From: Brachynemurus nebulosus
Taxonomy: Eukaryota > Arthropoda > Insecta > Neuroptera > Myrmeleontidae
Length of the DNA: 64,000 bases
Direction: 5' to 3'
Assembly: GCA_035578155.1 (NCBI GenBank)
Contig: JAPWDM010000008.1
Location: 18,420,842 to 18,484,841, forward strand
Both the position numbers and the translations under genes were made by a program. Positions 10,520 through 21,890 of the stretch are shown here, one piece after another; position 1 is the stretch's first letter, and each line of letters begins with the position of its first letter. The notes below the pieces were generated by a model. The model was not told the DNA's origin and ran no database searches. It saw only the letters and a list, made by a program, of their open reading frames with translations.

Positions 10520-12060
10520 AATAGGGACGAGTCCGGACAATATATAACCAAAACAAAAAAAAAAAAAATAATAATAATAATAAATGTTGCAGCATCAATT
10601 TTGATATATTTTTTTAGCATCCTATATGCTCGTGATACTAAAGCATTTAAATTATTTTTTTAGAATTTTTTCGAATTAACTCTAAACAACTTATTGCTAA
10701 GAAACTGAAAAAATCGCCCGCATTCGTCCCAACTGACGTTACTTTTGTAGCAGTATTGTAAAACAATGATCTAATGAGGTACGAGCAAAACATGTTTCTT
10801 TAACAACAAAATTTAATCGAATATTAATATTTTATGATACCATCACCACCACATATATCCATCGACAGACAAGACACGGATCTTGTCAACTTTCTCAATC
10901 GAATAAATTAAATATCACTTCAAAATGTTCCTAATTTTTTTAAATTGTTTTCCATCAATCCACATAAATACAAAATTTTATTTTATTATATAGTAAATTT
11001 ATGCAAACGTCTCAACATATATGTATAACAAATTGTCTCAACTTGATAACGTGAATTATGCAAGCAATATAACACTTCTGTTGATATAATTGCCATCACG
11101 GTACCACGTATGCATACTTAACAGTTAATTTATAATTTCAGTTTGTTAAATTATTAATATAATTTATTTAATTTAATGTTTTTATTAATATTATAATTTA
11201 TTATAAACATGGCGGGGTATAATTAAAAATAAAAAGTAAGAGTTACGTTCAAGGAATTTAATATTAGTGTTAAAAAGACGACGAATGTGGCGAAAGGTGT
11301 CGAATGGGGCCGAACAGGAAAGGCTTCGTAAGACACGTAAAGTGATTATTATCATTGAATTAATTAAGTAGAAGAAATTTTTCAAGATTAAATTAAACAT
11401 ATAAACGGGAAAAAGGTTTTTGAACATGATTTAGTATCTCGATATGAACTAATTTAATTTGATATACAAGGTTTTTTTTTTTGTTTACATTAATTAGTCC
11501 AGACTAATTTGTAATTCCATATTTATTTTCAGTTTGTTTTTCTTCGTGTATTAAGGGGTAACTTTTAGAAAATAAAACATGGGAATTTTTAGAAAATAAA
11601 ACATTTTTGTTGAATGTTTTAGAAAAAAAACTAGTTATACTACTGCAAAAATGTAATTAGACGGCGCATTTCCGGTAGGCAACAATTTTTTTTTAATCGC
11701 AAGAGGGCCATGTCATAAGTCTATAACTGAGGCCAACATCTTGAACTGAAAGCCGAAAATAATTATTACTTAATTACCTGTATAATAGTAAGTCTGATAA
11801 AATTCTTTTTAAAGCACTTTTTTGTATTTAATATTAAAAAGTTATGAACAAAAAGAAATTAAGAAAGAAATTTCGTACAACAATGTAACATTTTATCGTA
11901 TTTTGCAACTTTTGCAAATCGCATTGCACAAATTCGTACAATCAAAGGTAGGACGAACTATATAGAAAAGATTTGGCAGTTTTGAACAACTGTGGTTGTT
12001 CAGCTAAGTTACCGGCAAAATATATTTCCGACATATACAAAATTATAGACACATATCCAA
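10520..12060. other. AT-rich DNA, no gene seen
   Basis: Contains a short (AAT)n tract near 10567-10583 and a small local duplication (AGAAAATAAAACAT at about 11567 and 11590). Reading frames here are short and without recognisable domains. Confidence 0.45.
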
Positions 12061-12084
12061 AATTTGAGCTAAAAAAAATTTGGG

Positions 12085-12349
12085 GGACAGGTCTACCCAC
12101 ACTGTCAACTTCCCATTGGGTGTCCTTAAAGACTAGAGACTACTGTACATAAATAATTCTTTTTCCATTTCGGGCAACTTCTCCCTTGGGCCCCCGATAG
12201 AGGCTTTGCCCCTTGCACCATACCTGGGGCTTCGCCTTCTGTACCTAAGGGTGGGGGCTCCACCCTACACCCTTATCAAACAAGTGATAACATCATTTGT
12301 TCTCAAGATATGCGAGACAAAATATATTTCAATAACAGTTTCTTATTTC

Positions 12350-12405
<56 letters not shown>

Positions 12406-12814
12406 TATAATAATATACTGGCGTTTTTAACATCAAGGAAGATTCTTAGGCCATTATATAATAATGTTATGGTAAAAAATCCATATAATTTATGTTATCT
12501 TAATAAAGTTAATCTTTTTTTTTACCACAAAAAACAAACCGCTAATCCGAATTTGCTGAAAACTTTATCCGGTCTTCATTTTTTGATTACGCATCTAATG
12601 AAATTAGTTCGGAGTTGATATCATCATTTGTTCTTGAGATGTGCGAGACGAAAAAAAATTCACGAACGAACGAACGAACGAATTAACGAAGGCACGCACA
12701 GACATCACGCTAAAAACGATGGATTCGGATTCTAGTGACCTTGAAACGTGGAGATATGTCAAAATTAGCGATTTGTAAAATCGGATCCATTACAATAACT
12801 TCCTATGGGAAGTT
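12085..12814 (+). mobile_element. Hairpin-ended element, copy B (DINE-1/Helentron-like candidate)
   Basis: It opens with GGACAGGTCTACCCACACTG then AACTTCCCATTGG (12107-12119) and closes with CCTATGGGAAGTT (12802-12814), an inverted match. Just before the end, AACTTCCTATGGGAAGTT (12797-12814) can fold into a terminal hairpin. The interior has a 50-T tract and a (GAAC)n run (about 12660-12683). The last ~150 bp match 46180-46315 closely. The small open frame at 12206-12430 runs through the poly-T and is not a gene. Confidence 0.6.
12351..12400 (+). repeat. poly(T) tract, 50 nt
   Basis: An uninterrupted run of 50 T inside the hairpin-ended element. It lies at the same relative place as a shorter T run in the 46.15-kb copy, so it has expanded here. 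Confidence 0.95.
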
Positions 12815-12844
12815 AATAAACTCTTTGTACGAAACCTTTTGGTG

Positions 12845-12940
12845 CGGAATCGCCGTAATCTTACTACTTTTGGTACACTACTACGGTAATCTTACTATTT
12901 TGGGTCTAGAACTGCTATAACCCTACTACTTTAGAAACTG
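12845..12940 (+). repeat. 31-bp tandem repeat, locus 2
   Basis: About three units: TTACTACTTTTGGTAC, TTACTATTTTGGGTCTAG and CTACTACTTTAG, each followed by CTGCTATAACC-like sequence, spaced 31 bp. This is the reverse complement of the 33.4-34.6 kb monomer and matches locus 1 at 0.85 kb. It lies about 30 bp after the end of the hairpin-ended element. Confidence 0.75.
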
Positions 12941-13668
12941 TGGGGTTGTGACAATTGGACATGATGAAATTTATCTCCAAAAACCCAATAAGAAAAAGTC
13001 GGGAGTCACTCTAATGAGACAAACAGTTTAGTAGCATAAGTTGAAATACTGCCTCTTTAAAAACGTCTATATTTATTTATTTTATTTATTCCAAAAATAT
13101 TATAACTTCTGACAGCGCGAATCAGGACCATTTTCGGAATGTGGACAAAATTCGAAAGTATAATATACAATATTAAAATTGACAGAACCCGCATGTAGAG
13201 GGAGAAAAAAGCACAAAGTCACTGAGTATGGTTCCATTACATTCCATAAATCACCATCAAATAATAAAAACTGGTCATTAAAAATTTATAAACACCAACA
13301 ACGAAAATAAAAAAAAGGAAGTCAGGTGCAAGTTGTACTTGTGTAAATAGTGTTCCGTACTATCAGTTGTTATTTTTGGTAGATTTGATGTTATAGCACA
13401 TAATATATGGTTAAACAAAATATTTCCTCTGATGAATAAATTTTATTCCTGAAATAAAGTATAATTCTCGATTTCAAAACGATTGTATTTTATAATCTTA
13501 AGCTATTTACGTTTGCCAGGAAGAAACACTGTACCTATATATAATATTAATGTTGATTAATAGATAAGTCAGAAAATTACTTGAAAATTTTGGTTAATTT
13601 GTTTTGATGTATTGGTTTTATTATTTTTATGGATACACTAACAAATATGAAACATATAAGAGTAACGC
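12941..13668. other. AT-rich DNA, nothing recognised
   Basis: No coding or repeat structure can be supported. Confidence 0.4.
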
Positions 13669-13730
13669 CAGTGGTTCTCAAACTTTTTGATCCGCGACCC
13701 CTATCCGCGCTTTGTACTTAAAAAATTCGA
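13669..13730 (+). mobile_element. hAT-type transposon end (solo)
   Basis: CAGTGGTTCTCAAACTTTTT followed by GATCCGCGACCCC is the classic 5' terminus of hAT (Charlie-like) elements. The matching inverted end GTTTGAGAACCACTG was not found downstream, so this is a single end, a truncated copy or a chance survival. The 8-bp duplication could not be tested. Confidence 0.6.
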
Positions 13731-15282
13731 AGTATTCCGAAATATGTAGAAAGGAGTAAGAAATGTGTAGAAAATGGGTAAGTAATCTGTAGGTAATCAT
13801 TTGTTTCTCAATTAGTTTTCGTAACACCAATTTTGTGAATCATTGGAGTAACTTATGTTTATTATTCTGTCGAAATTGTTATATTTTTCGCGTGTATTTA
13901 TCAATGATTCCTTCCCTCCTTTTAAAAAATTCACAAAAATACTCATTTAATGTAATATAAACATAATTTTATTGACTAACAATATCTTGATCAGAGTAAA
14001 ATGTGTCATCAAGCTTTCTTTTTATATACCAAGGAAATTAGACATAAAAAAATGCAGTCCTGATAATTTTCACCCCATTTTTTTCAAGTTTCATGAATTT
14101 TTTTCAGAATTTCCTAGTGATCCTTCTGATAATACGGGTCCGGCACAGCAATTTTATGAATCTTCTAGAAAAATTTTTTTTCCATTCCATGTTACCCCTT
14201 AAATGTAACCCACCGAACAAAAATTCAATTTCACATCTATAATTGGGCCACCACACTTCACCTCTATGCTAAATTTCAAATCTTCATGTCGAATATTTCC
14301 AAAGAAAATCGCCAGTGAATCTCCGATGGACACTAAAGTTTTACCAGTTTTGGTATGGAACACCACGAAAAGTGAAAAAACCTTCACCAAGCATCGCGCA
14401 GCTTTCCGAGTAGATATGTTACGGAGAATTAAAATGAAAAAATAAAAGAAAAACACATTGAAGAAAACATAAGAAAATCCACCAGTGAGATATTAAAACA
14501 GTTGAATTATTAATTAGAATAATATTTAACGTTCTATTTCCGACTTTCATTTTTTTTTTTTGCTTGCTTGTTTTCTTCTCTTCTGTTTTTCATGTGGTCG
14601 GGCAAAGAAAAGTGAAATTAAATATGATTTTATTTCGATGTCATTTTCTATTTTAAGCGCGCGGTTGAACGGGACCAAAATAATTTTTGAGGTAATGTAT
14701 TTTAAATGATTCTAAACTTCAATTGTAATTCATTCTGACTAACCGATTTACTTTTTAGCGAATTTATATATGTACGTATTTATGTGTGTGCACGATAACT
14801 CTCGAACGAAACGTTTAATGCTTATAAAATTTGGTATGCGAGCTGGAATCCGGATTGGCTCGGCTAAGTTCGTTAGCCAGACACGTTGGATGCCCAGAAG
14901 TAGGTTTTTCGGCTATTTTTAATGATTTTTTGAAAAATTTGGCCACAATTCAAAAATTTTTTTAATTTTTTTTTTTACACCATCGGAAAGAGCGTAAAAA
15001 TTGCATAAGATAAGCTATTAAAACATTGTTCTAAATGAAATACTATTGAGAAAATTTAAGAAATTTGTTGAATTTTTTTACAATAAATGCTTCATCGTTT
15101 TACCAATTCTTTTCTAGATAAAACAAGTGCTAGTTAGTTATTCAATATGTACATATGTATGTGTTATAATAACAATAGCTCTGTTTCATCTTTTTAAATT
15201 AAAAATACCTAGCCAGATGTTTTAAGAGTACGTTATGGAAAGAAAATTTTTGTATGATGTCCTCCTTTAGAGAGAAAATATA

Positions 15283-15287
<5 letters not shown>
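13731..15287. other. Mostly unclassified AT-rich DNA
   Basis: A short block at about 14790-14830 (ATAACTCTCGAACGAAAC and neighbours) recurs at about 27105-27125, so it is a dispersed repeat fragment. Frames at 13972-14202 and 14199-14456 show no domain. No gene is called. Confidence 0.4.

Positions 15288-15357
<70 letters not shown>
15288..15357. repeat. (TA)n microsatellite
   Basis: About 34 TA units. Confidence 0.98.
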
Positions 15358-15359
<2 letters not shown>

Positions 15360-15414
15360 TACCTAGAAAAACAATCAAAAACTATAGTTATGTAATCTAA
15401 TAATATATTGTTAA

Positions 15415-15600
15415 ATGGATATATGCTACTCTATATGAGATCGGTTAGGGTCCAAAGACCCAAAAACGCCAAAAATTAACTACAGAACTGATTTTGAGAA
15501 TTGTTTCACTTTTAGAAAGCTAAACTATTTTAAATGGATACAGGTCTTAGATGAGATCCGCCAGTGCCCAATGTTTGGAAATTCGCTATGTTATGCAGAT
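15415..15600 (+). repeat. Dispersed tandem repeat (~116-bp period)
   Basis: TATGAGATCGG at about 15434 and GATGAGATCCG at 15550 start similar units containing CCAAAAATTAACTAC, GATTTTGAGAATTG and TTTTAAATGGATAC. A related set lies at 36.6-37.05 kb (GCCAAAAATTAATTAC, TTTTAAATGGATTTAAGG). Confidence 0.6.
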
Positions 15601-17960
15601 GCTGCGACAGGGGTATTATTTGAGTACGAAAAACATAGTATAAAACAGTTTTTCGTCACGTCTCAGTCTTATAAAATGTCAACTTATTTTACAACATGAG
15701 AAATTTGTATTTTTTATATTTAATACAAGAAATTTGTTAAGTAATTTAACGAGAAGAACTATGAACTAGCAAAAATACAACAGCGTAGCTTGAGTATTTT
15801 TAGGTTGAGAATTAGTATGGTGCAGTTATTCAAAAACGCGATCTAACCTCAACATCCAAAGCAACAGTCTCACTCCAACTGCAAATTGTTCTATACAGTC
15901 CACATATTGTTTGGCAAAAAGTTACACAATTTTGAGCATTGAGTTTTGGGGGAGGGGGGTAGAAGTAGGCAAATTAACGGATTTCATCAGTTTTTTAAAA
16001 TATTTCGGAAACTGTGGGGTTTAGCTTAAAAAGTGTCGATACAGAAATAATCTACATTTCTCAAATTAAATGTACCTACCTTCAATAGCAGCCTACGGTT
16101 TCAATGATTGTCGAAGATCGATGTCGGCTACCGGATTCGAATGATAAGTGTGCGCGAAGTCAAAAAATAAATAAATAAATAAATAAATAAGTAAAAAAAA
16201 CTGTAGCCAAAAAATTATCTTGGCACTAGCGGCGTAAATATTTAGAGTCTAAATATTGTCTAAATTTTAAACAATACCTTACAGCGCAAAGTTACCAAAT
16301 GTGAAATATTTGTTATTAATTGTTTATTATAAAATAAAAAATTATGTTAATAAGCTTTTTCTTTTTTAATAGACAAATACAAACAAAATAATTAATTTTA
16401 TATAAAAATAGAAAAATTGTAGTTAGTTTTGGTATGGACTAACAACAATAACGGTTTTAATTATTAATTTTATTATTAAAATTTAATTTAAAATTCTTTT
16501 TTATTATCTATGAGTACCTATATGTATAATATGTGTGTGTATGTATATGTAGTTGTTAATTAGAATTACGTATCAATTATTAAAATAATTAATTTGCAAT
16601 GAAAATTAATAAAATTGGCAAGTGAATTTAGTACAACTAAGCTGATTATATTATATATTTTATATACTATAATTGGGTGTATTAAATTATAAAATATCAT
16701 TTTTGTTAAAATATGCGTTCGAATATTCGAACAAAATTTCGGAGTGGATTGCGGATCGCTTAAATATCGGATTGGTTTCATTCCGATGAAACAAAATTTG
16801 AAAAACACTTTATAGTTTTACATTATCTATGTTAGCGGCACCAAATTATAAAACCTGTTCAGCGGTATTTTCCAACTTTTTAGTTAATAATAATAATAAT
16901 AATAATATAAATAATAAATAAAAATAACCAAGTGCGTATTCACTGTATGAGTTACTAAGCAGGTTAATTACGTAATGATTTGGTTTCGGATGTCTTGTAA
17001 AGTTACGACCAAAAAAAACTTTATAGAGAAACTTTTCAAAATTTTCACAAATAATTTGGTGTTGAATTTGTAAGGGATATTTTCAAATACCGAAACATTA
17101 CGCTATTGCAAAATTTCAGTTAGTGGAGACCACTTTACCTACTTTAAATTTCCTTCTTTTTTTTCGAAAATATGGTTGCCCGTAAATCTGACAATTAACT
17201 ACCCAACTCAATGGGAGAATGACTTCTAGAATTAAAAACATTAGAATTTATTTTATAACATTAGTGAAACATCTTAAGAATATACTCCTAAATTTGTAAT
17301 TTCATTATTTGACTTTATTTGGCGATAAACCTCAATATTAAGACCAGCAAAAAACCAAACAGAATTTTTTAACCAATCTTCAACATGTCGACCGATTTCG
17401 GTGTCTCAAAACACCATTATCAAGACAAGAATATAAAAATCAATAAAAATAAAAATAAAAATAAAAATAAAAATTAAAAATTAAAAAAATTTTTTCATAA
17501 ACAAAAGAAACTAAGAACCCTTTAGTTTGGATCAAAACCAATCAAATCAAACAATGTCAAATATAGCAACTCGTTGGCTGCAAAAAAGGAAATACGTACA
17601 TCACTAAAAATGATATACGAAAACGGAAATGTGAAATAACAAAACATCTGAAGACCAAACTTGCAATAGAGAACAGAAAAAGTAAAAGAAGAAACGAAAA
17701 ATCATTTTTAGAAAAAAACATCTGTAAAAGCCACAAATCGCCTTATGAATCACCTACTCAAATTAGTTCCATTGACTTTCGTTTAAATCCATTGTCAGAA
17801 AACATGTTGATAAATCCATTTTGAAAAATTTTTTTATAGGAAGAAAGGCAAAAAAATGTTTTGGTAAAAAACTCATTTTACCAGAATAAAATATATAAAA
17901 AATGATTCATAGTTGACATGATTAGGTACACCTTTCAAGACTCGTAATTACGGTAACACA
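15601..17960. other. AT-rich DNA with simple repeats, no gene seen
   Basis: Contains (AAAT)n at about 16165-16190, (AAT)n at about 16889-16907 and (AAAAAT)n at about 17442-17475. The block at 15715-15775 (ATTTAACGAGAAGAACT) recurs near 49420. The words GACCGATTTCGGTG and CACCATTATCAAGAC (17385-17425) resemble the conserved 3' motif found after some retroelement ORFs, but nothing else supports a retroelement. Confidence 0.45.
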
Positions 17961-17964
17961 TTAA

Positions 17965-18690
17965 CCCTAGAATCATACGTTGGTCTACGAGAAACGTTAA
18001 TCATACATCGTCGTCAATTTGACGAATGGACTTTTTACAGAGAATTTTAGAGTTTATTTAAAAAAAACATTTTTTTACATAACAATACTACAAAAGCGAA
18101 CAAAATAATTTAAAAAATTGCATTTGAAAAATTTTTTTTATATAAATATTTATTAATTTTTTTAATCTTTTTATTAAAGCATATTTTCATTATAAAAATT
18201 AAAAAATAGATAAATACATCAATTGTATCATAAGACATGTCTTTCAAATAATTAATTTATGAGCTAATCTTTTACTAAGTCACTTGAAACGAATTCTTTA
18301 ATTTTCGATTCAATATATTAAAACTTCAGTATTATGTCGTCTCTATAAATGAAACAGCTGTAATCATCTTTTACATTATCATTAAATAAATTAATTATAA
18401 CATCCAAATCTTTAATAAATTTTAGAATAGTTAGGAAAATTTTTATATGTAAAGTACAAAATCTTTAAAAAAACGTACGTTAATCATACATCGTCGTCAA
18501 ATTGACGCACACGATTTTAATATAAACAAAACGACAGCAACAATAAACAAAATTGATACGTCTTCTGTGTTATCATAACAAATAAATTAGATAACGGAAA
18601 TTTCAGAGCCGTCAGGTAACTGCAAGTTGTAATACTGGAGCAGGTAGAGAAGTTTGGTCGTCAATTTGACGAGTACGTATGATTCGAGGG
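17965..18690. mobile_element. piggyBac-like MITE, copy 1
   Basis: TTAA at 17961-17964 and 18691-18694 flanks inverted ends CCCTAGAATCATACGT and ACGTATGATTCGAGGG (one mismatch). CCCTAG-type termini with TTAA duplication are characteristic of piggyBac. The dyad CGTCAATTTGACG occurs near both ends, and a close variant (GTCAAATTGACG) occurs near 18495, so subterminal repeats are present. At 726 bp with no transposase it depends on an enzyme encoded elsewhere. Confidence 0.85.
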
Positions 18691-18694
18691 TTAA

Positions 18695-19130
18695 TAACCA
18701 CGTATCACGCCATGTAAACTGTTTCTATAAATAATATTATTTTAAATTTAATTTTTATTGTTTCTATTTCTATATTTTTGGTTACATATTCCACCATACT
18801 ATGTATCCAGAGTTTGTAGATATAATACACGGAAATAAGTTTAGTTAGAGGTCCTCCCTAGCACCTCCATATGCTTCTGCTAGCGCAGCTCGACCACACA
18901 TTTCAAACATTAAATGGTCGAATACTTCTTGAGTTAATATAATTGAATAATGTGAGACAACCACATCCAGAGATAATTAAATCTTGTGTGAAGCTTTAAC
19001 TTGTGTGTAACATATACATATACCATAAACGCATCTAACTTTACCATAACTTTCGATTTAAATTTGAATAAAATGAAAATGAAATTAATTTAGCTATATT
19101 TACCTATTTGTTTTAATGAAATCAACTAAG
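18695..19130. other. AT-rich DNA, nothing recognised
   Basis: Separates the piggyBac-like MITE from the pogo-type element. No feature can be supported. Confidence 0.4.
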
Positions 19131-19132
19131 TA

Positions 19133-20015
19133 GGGTAAGTGCGGGAGAGATGGCGCAGTAGCCATAGTTCGTCCGCTCATTGATAGATAGCGCTGTTAAT
19201 GGATTATATGTTTAAAATAAGTTACTTATTTAAGCTGTATATGGTAACATTTATGATTAGTCCATCAGTTTAGTAATTATCCAACTTTTTATTATTGAAA
19301 AGTAAGTTTTTTAATATAATATTGTATCCAGCGTTTAATTCATTAGAATTTAAAAATGAATATTTCATTGTTGTAATGAAAATGAGTTTTGTTATTAGTT
19401 TAAGTATATGCTTGCTATAGCAACATGCGGCATCTATCCCAACAAAAAGGAGAGATGCCGCATTTAACGAAGCCGCATCATATTACACGATAAAACATAG
19501 ACTTATTTACCTTAATTATGCAATTTTTTTTTTTGGGCTGTAAATTATGCCACGTAAATATAAAAGATCCATTATTGGATCAGGAAGAGCCATCATATTA
19601 GTAAAGATAACGAAAATAATGATGACTGCCTGTGTATTGAATGTTTTGAAAGGTACTCAAAAACAAAACAAAAAGTTGACTGGTTAAGATGTATAAAGTG
19701 CCAAAAATGGTTACATATGGCATGCATCATGTTTGGAGATGTGTAAAAATGCAAAATTTTTAATATGAACTATGCGGCGTCTCACTTTCTTTGATGCGGC
19801 ATCTCTCTCATAGGTGTGGGAGAGACGTCGCTTTGCAGGCTCTATAAAAATGTTAATTATGAATTCTTTATGACTCAAAATTTAAAATTATTTATAAATA
19901 ATTTTAAAGAACAATGTTTACTTTTATTGTGTACCAAATTTCAAATCAATTATATTCATACTTTAAGAATTATCAAGTGTTTTCAAAATGTGCGGCATCT
20001 CTCCCGTATTCACCC
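19133..20015 (+). mobile_element. Internally deleted pogo-type transposon, TA target
   Basis: TA flanks inverted ends GGGTAAGTGCGGGAGAGATG and CATCTCTCCCGTATTCACCC (18 of 20 match). A second subterminal motif, GCGGCATCTCTCCC or close variants, recurs inside. The element keeps two pieces of a transposase gene, an MPRKYKR start at 19547 and a zinc-finger tail ending at 19746, with the DNA-binding/DDE middle missing. It is thus a deletion derivative of an autonomous pogo-like transposon. Confidence 0.75.
19547..19746 (+). pseudogene. Remnant pogo-type transposase: start and PHD-like tail
   Basis: At 19547 the codons read MPRKYKRSIIGSG, the typical start of pogo-family transposases (MPR-x-YKR). 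About 25 codons later the frame is lost. From 19621 another frame reads DDCLCIECF, then WLRCIKCQKW and LHMAC, and stops at TAA 19744-19746. Cysteine spacing is C-x2-C, 15 residues, C-x2-C, x4, H-x3-C, a PHD-like zinc finger known at the C-terminus of many insect pogo-type transposases. The helix-turn-helix and DDE catalytic region (several hundred residues in intact relatives) are absent, so the product would be inactive. Identification is from motif memory and was not searched. Confidence 0.7.
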
Positions 20016-20356
20016 TACTAATAGAAGTTTCTGATTTGACTCATAAATAAATTTTCATCAACTGCAGTATATCTACAATAATAAGTTAAGGTGCCAACGA
20101 ATTTCTAAATTTACCAGCCCCTATTTTTAGGATGGTATTTTGTAAATTAAAGTGTTTTTATTTACTAATACCCTATTTTGTAGTGGAATTTGAAGGATAC
20201 TATAAAACTTAAAAATATTCCACAACTGTTGACAGTGTTAACACTTTGTTATTAATTCCAAGTAGACAATATATAACAATGAAACGTATAGATTTTAAAT
20301 TTTTGACAGGTGCTCCATTTACTACTACTACATATTATGTTAAAATACTATCTTAT
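20016..20356. other. AT-rich DNA, nothing recognised
   Basis: No feature can be supported. Confidence 0.4.
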
Positions 20357-20496
20357 TCTTGACTCGTTGTAAGCAACATCAAAAATTAAAATAGAATAAT
20401 ATATCTTACTCTTTTTACGTAGGTATATGCGAATTTTTTTTATCTAAAAAAAGTAAGGTATATGATTATATTTCAAGTTGCTTACAACGAGTCAAA
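20357..20496. repeat. Small hairpin repeat (~140 bp)
   Basis: GACTCGTTGTAAGCAAC (20359-20375) and its exact inverse GTTGCTTACAACGAGTC near 20478-20494 enclose about 100 bp that is itself loosely symmetrical (ATATCTTACT and GTAAGGTATAT). It is a small MITE or foldback; no target duplication is evident. Confidence 0.65.
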
Positions 20497-20579
20497 AGTG
20501 TATTCGATAATGCGTAAATAAGTAAATGCGAAAACTATGTCTAACTACTTTGTATAGTCAGACGAGATAAATGGGCTGT

Positions 20580-21890
20580 TTTGGGCTCTAAAGTAGGTCA
20601 AATTTTAAATCCTGTAACTCAGAATAAATTTCTTGTAACCTGAAATCATTTCCGTCATTAATTGGATTAACATTTAGTCGTGTAATATGAAATGTCGTTT
20701 TCCGACCACTTGACCGAACACATAATTCAGACAAATATCGACACTTTTTTCAGCATTAGAGAAATCTTTACAAGCAATCCTTTAATTCTAAACAGATTTC
20801 TTGTAGCCTGCAAGCATTTTTGCCATTATTGGAATAATATTAAGTCGTGTAATATGAAATGTCGTTTTCGGATCACTTACAATTAGTCTAATAATTTCAG
20901 ACAAATATCGACACCTTTTTCAGCATCAAAGACATGTTTAACCCTAGAATCATACGTTGGTCAACGAGAAACGTTAATCATACATCGGCGTCATTCGTCA
21001 AAAGTGAACAAAATATTTAAAAAAATTGGATTTGGAAAAATTTCTTAATATAAATATTTATAAATTTTTTTTTAATCTTTTTATCAAAGTATATTTTCAT
21101 TATAAAAATTAAAAAATAGATAAATACATCAATTGTATCATAAGACACGTCTTTCAGATAATTAATTTATGAACTATTATGAGTCGGTGGACATGTGTGA
21201 CTTTAGAGAATGTGAAATTTCTCGGTCACAAATATTCCCGTAGATATGTAATTATTTCCTCATTAGGCACATGTGTAAATTTTCTAAAATTTGTTAGTAA
21301 TTTTTCGAATAAGTAATAATTAATCTTTTATTAAGGCACTTGAAACGTATTCTTTGGTTTTCGATTCAATATATTAAAACTTCAGTATTATGTCGTCTCT
21401 ATAAGTCAAACAGCTGTAATCATCTTTCACATTAACATAACCATTAAATAAATTAATTATAACGTCCATGTTTAATAAATTTTAGAAAAATTAGGAAAAC
21501 TTTTATACGTGAAGTGCAGAATCTTTTTTAAAAAAAAAAAACACACGTTAATCATATATCGTCGTCCTTTTGACGCACTCTATTACAACATAAACAAAAA
21601 GACAGCAACTATAAACAAAATTTATACATTTGCTGTGTTATAATAAGAAATAAATTAAATAAGAGAAGTTTCACAACAAGCAGGCAACGACAAGTTGTAT
21701 AGTATTGGAGCAGGTAGAGAAGTTCGTTCGTCATTTTGACGAGTACGTATGATTCTAGGGTTAAACGCAATTATTTAACTCTGAACAAATTTCTTGAAAG
21801 CATTAGGTCGTACAATATGAAATGTCATTTTCTGACCACTTGCCCGCCCATGTAATTCAGAAAGTTATTGGCACTTTTTTAAGATTTAGA
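20580..21890 (+). repeat. ~167-bp tandem repeat, interrupted by a piggyBac-like MITE
   Basis: TGTAATATGAAATGTCGTTT recurs at 20681 and 20848 (167 bp apart), and with changes at about 21811 after the inserted element. Units contain CCGACCACTTG, ATTCAGACAAATATCGACAC and ATTTCTTGTAGCC. Removing the MITE (20942-21760) rejoins GACATGTTTAA with ACGCAATTATTTAA and restores a repeat unit. Four related units are at 56.03-56.5 kb. Confidence 0.75.
20942..21760. mobile_element. piggyBac-like MITE, copy 2
   Basis: TTAA at 20938-20941 and 21761-21764 flanks CCCTAGAATCATACGT and its inverse. The copy is highly similar to 17965-18690 but carries about 130 bp (about 21178-21310) that the other lacks, and has lost part of the left subterminal CGTCAATTTGACG dyad. 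It is non-coding. Confidence 0.85.

Noticed and set aside
12206..12430. 74-codon frame ending in poly-Phe
   Set aside because: Runs through a 50-T tract of a non-coding element.
17340..17430. Retroelement 3' end from GACCGATTTCGG-type motif
   Set aside because: Only a short motif; no poly(A), reverse transcriptase or repeat boundary.
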